Below are positions 50,614-51,425 of a stretch of 51,425 bases of DNA, piece after piece (positions within the stretch are counted from its first letter, which is position 1; each line of letters starts with the position of its first letter). Source of the DNA: Negativicutes bacterium (GTDB lineage: Bacteria > Bacillota > Negativicutes > JAAYSF01); the NCBI GenBank assembly GCA_028707635.1, contig JAQWAQ010000007.1, positions 1 to 51,425 on the forward strand. The letters are read 5' to 3'. Made by a program: the position numbers and the translations under genes. The notes under the pieces were generated by a model. It was not told the DNA's origin. It did not search any database and saw only the letters and a program-made list of their open reading frames with translations.

Positions 50614-51425
50614 ATGGGAAAAGAGTCTATAGCAAAGAAGTACGGACTGATTATTAGTATTATTGTTGGTGCGCTCATTTGGGCTTTACCAACGCCAGAT
50701 GGTATGAATATCACACAACACAAGTTGCTTTCGCTGTTTGGAGGTCTCGTAGTCCTCTGGGTTACAATTGGTGTAAACTTTGCGGTGAGCAGTTTTATTG
50801 GGATTTCAGGGTTGTATTTCTGGGTAGGTAATGCAACAGGTGCGATGAAGAATGGGTCATTGGTTCATGACGCCAGTTTTGCTGTTAATGGTTTTGCATC
50901 AGCATCATTGTGGTTGCTTATTACCGGTTTTGTCATTTCAATTGCTATGACCAAAACAGGTGTAGCCAAACGGTTGGCCTTTCATATGATGCGGATTTTA
51001 GGAAAGACTCCGGCCGGGGCTATTTTTGCATTGATGTTTGCGAATTTGGCTATTTCACCGGTCACGCCGTCTAATACAGCGCGGCAGGCAGCTATGCTGC
51101 CAATCGTAGAGGGGATTGCGCAAGCCTATAAGGTAGAGCGCGGTAAAAGCAATTTCGGCAAGGCGCTGGCGCTTGTGGCTACCTATGCCAATAATATTAC
51201 CGGCGGGGCCTTTTTGACAGCCACTATTCCGAATCCGGTATCAATTGCGATGATTACCGCAGCAGTTGGTGTATCGGTGTTTACTACGTGGAGCTGGTGG
51301 GCGATGTTAGCATTGCCGACAAGTATTTTAGTGCTCATTGCTACTGGTATTATTGTCCTAAAAATGTTTCCACCGGAGGTTAAGTCGATTCCGGGTGGTG
51401 TTAGTTATATTCGGCAGGAGCTCGA
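50614..51425 (+). CDS. DASS/SLC13-family anion transporter (partial, runs off the window)
   Basis: At least 270 residues from ATG at 50614 with AGGAGGGAG upstream. Several membrane helices and the family motif region SPVTPSNTARQAA, a DASS substrate/sodium site, are visible; TGGAFLTATIPNPVSI follows. Relatives carry dicarboxylates, citrate or sulfate. The C-terminal half is outside the window. Confidence 0.85.
   Translation, partial: MGKESIAKKYGLIISIIVGALIWALPTPDGMNITQHKLLSLFGGLVVLWVTIGVNFAVSSFIGISGLYFWVGNATGAMKNGSLVHDASFAVNGFASASLWLLITGFVISIAMTKTGVAKRLAFHMMRILGKTPAGAIFALMFANLAISPVTPSNTARQAAMLPIVEGIAQAYKVERGKSNFGKALALVATYANNITGGAFLTATIPNPVSIAMITAAVGVSVFTTWSWWAMLALPTSILVLIATGIIVLKMFPPEVKSIPGGVSYIRQEL

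Noticed and set aside
1..51425. CRISPR array
   Set aside because: No regularly spaced short repeats were seen in the window.

Overview
The window looks like a chromosomal segment of an anaerobic, low-to-mid GC member of the Firmicutes. Three T-box leaders, a TPP riboswitch, a class I c-di-GMP riboswitch and strong AGGAGG-type ribosome binding sites indicate Firmicutes. An RND-type periplasmic adaptor, a 1409-residue double-domain 2-hydroxyacyl-CoA dehydratase activase and two chemoreceptors fit a Negativicute of the Sporomusa/Pelosinus kind. The taxon is an inference; there is no rRNA gene here.

Layout. 1-4.2 kb: efflux adaptor and its TetR regulator with matching palindromic operators, a YkvI-type transporter behind a leucine T-box, a second TetR and a small membrane protein. 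4.2-8.5 kb: the giant activase behind a perfect 33-bp palindrome. 8.7-16.8 kb: tRNA-Arg, a c-di-GMP riboswitch driving a chemoreceptor, a SLAP-type secreted protein, a DUF441 membrane protein, an XRE-cupin regulator, a frameshifted cheW, a second chemoreceptor and a decayed second copy of the DUF441 gene. 16.8-28.8 kb: GGDEF/HD-GYP protein, valine T-box with a BASS transporter, tryptophan T-box with a UbiD-type decarboxylase and trpB, amino acid permease, small NrdD-like protein, mutY and a Cache-GGDEF cyclase. 28.8-34.1 kb: MFS exporter, D-amino acid PLP enzyme with a DauR-like regulator, divergent threonine-synthase-like enzyme, pirin. 34.4-39.1 kb: 5-oxoprolinase operon (pxpA, DUF1445, NRAMP-like transporter, pxpB, pxpC). 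39.1-42.7 kb: TPP riboswitch and thiS-thiG-thiH-thiF-thiE. 42.8-47 kb: tadA and tRNA-Ser, followed by an AT-rich island of remnants and small cysteine-rich or membrane proteins. 47-51.4 kb: RuBisCO-like protein and cupin (candidate methylthioadenosine-isoprenoid shunt), tiny membrane protein, His-rich secreted protein, ferredoxin-type protein and the start of a DASS transporter.

How the parts work together. Much of the window is amino-acid and one-carbon/sulfur economy under RNA control: leucine, valine and tryptophan T-boxes each drive a transporter or a salvage route. The tryptophan unit suggests formation of indole from an indole carboxylate, followed by TrpB condensation with serine. The RuBisCO-like protein and cupin could yield 1-deoxyxylulose 5-phosphate, which ThiG in the nearby thiamin operon consumes. 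c-di-GMP signalling is represented by one riboswitch and two turnover enzymes.

Most unusual items: the UbiD-trpB tryptophan T-box operon; a two-copy structured intergenic element (11440-11559 and 49461-49588); thiS with an AUU start codon; an NRAMP homologue without the metal motif inside a 5-oxoproline operon; and the tRNA-Ser-adjacent island.
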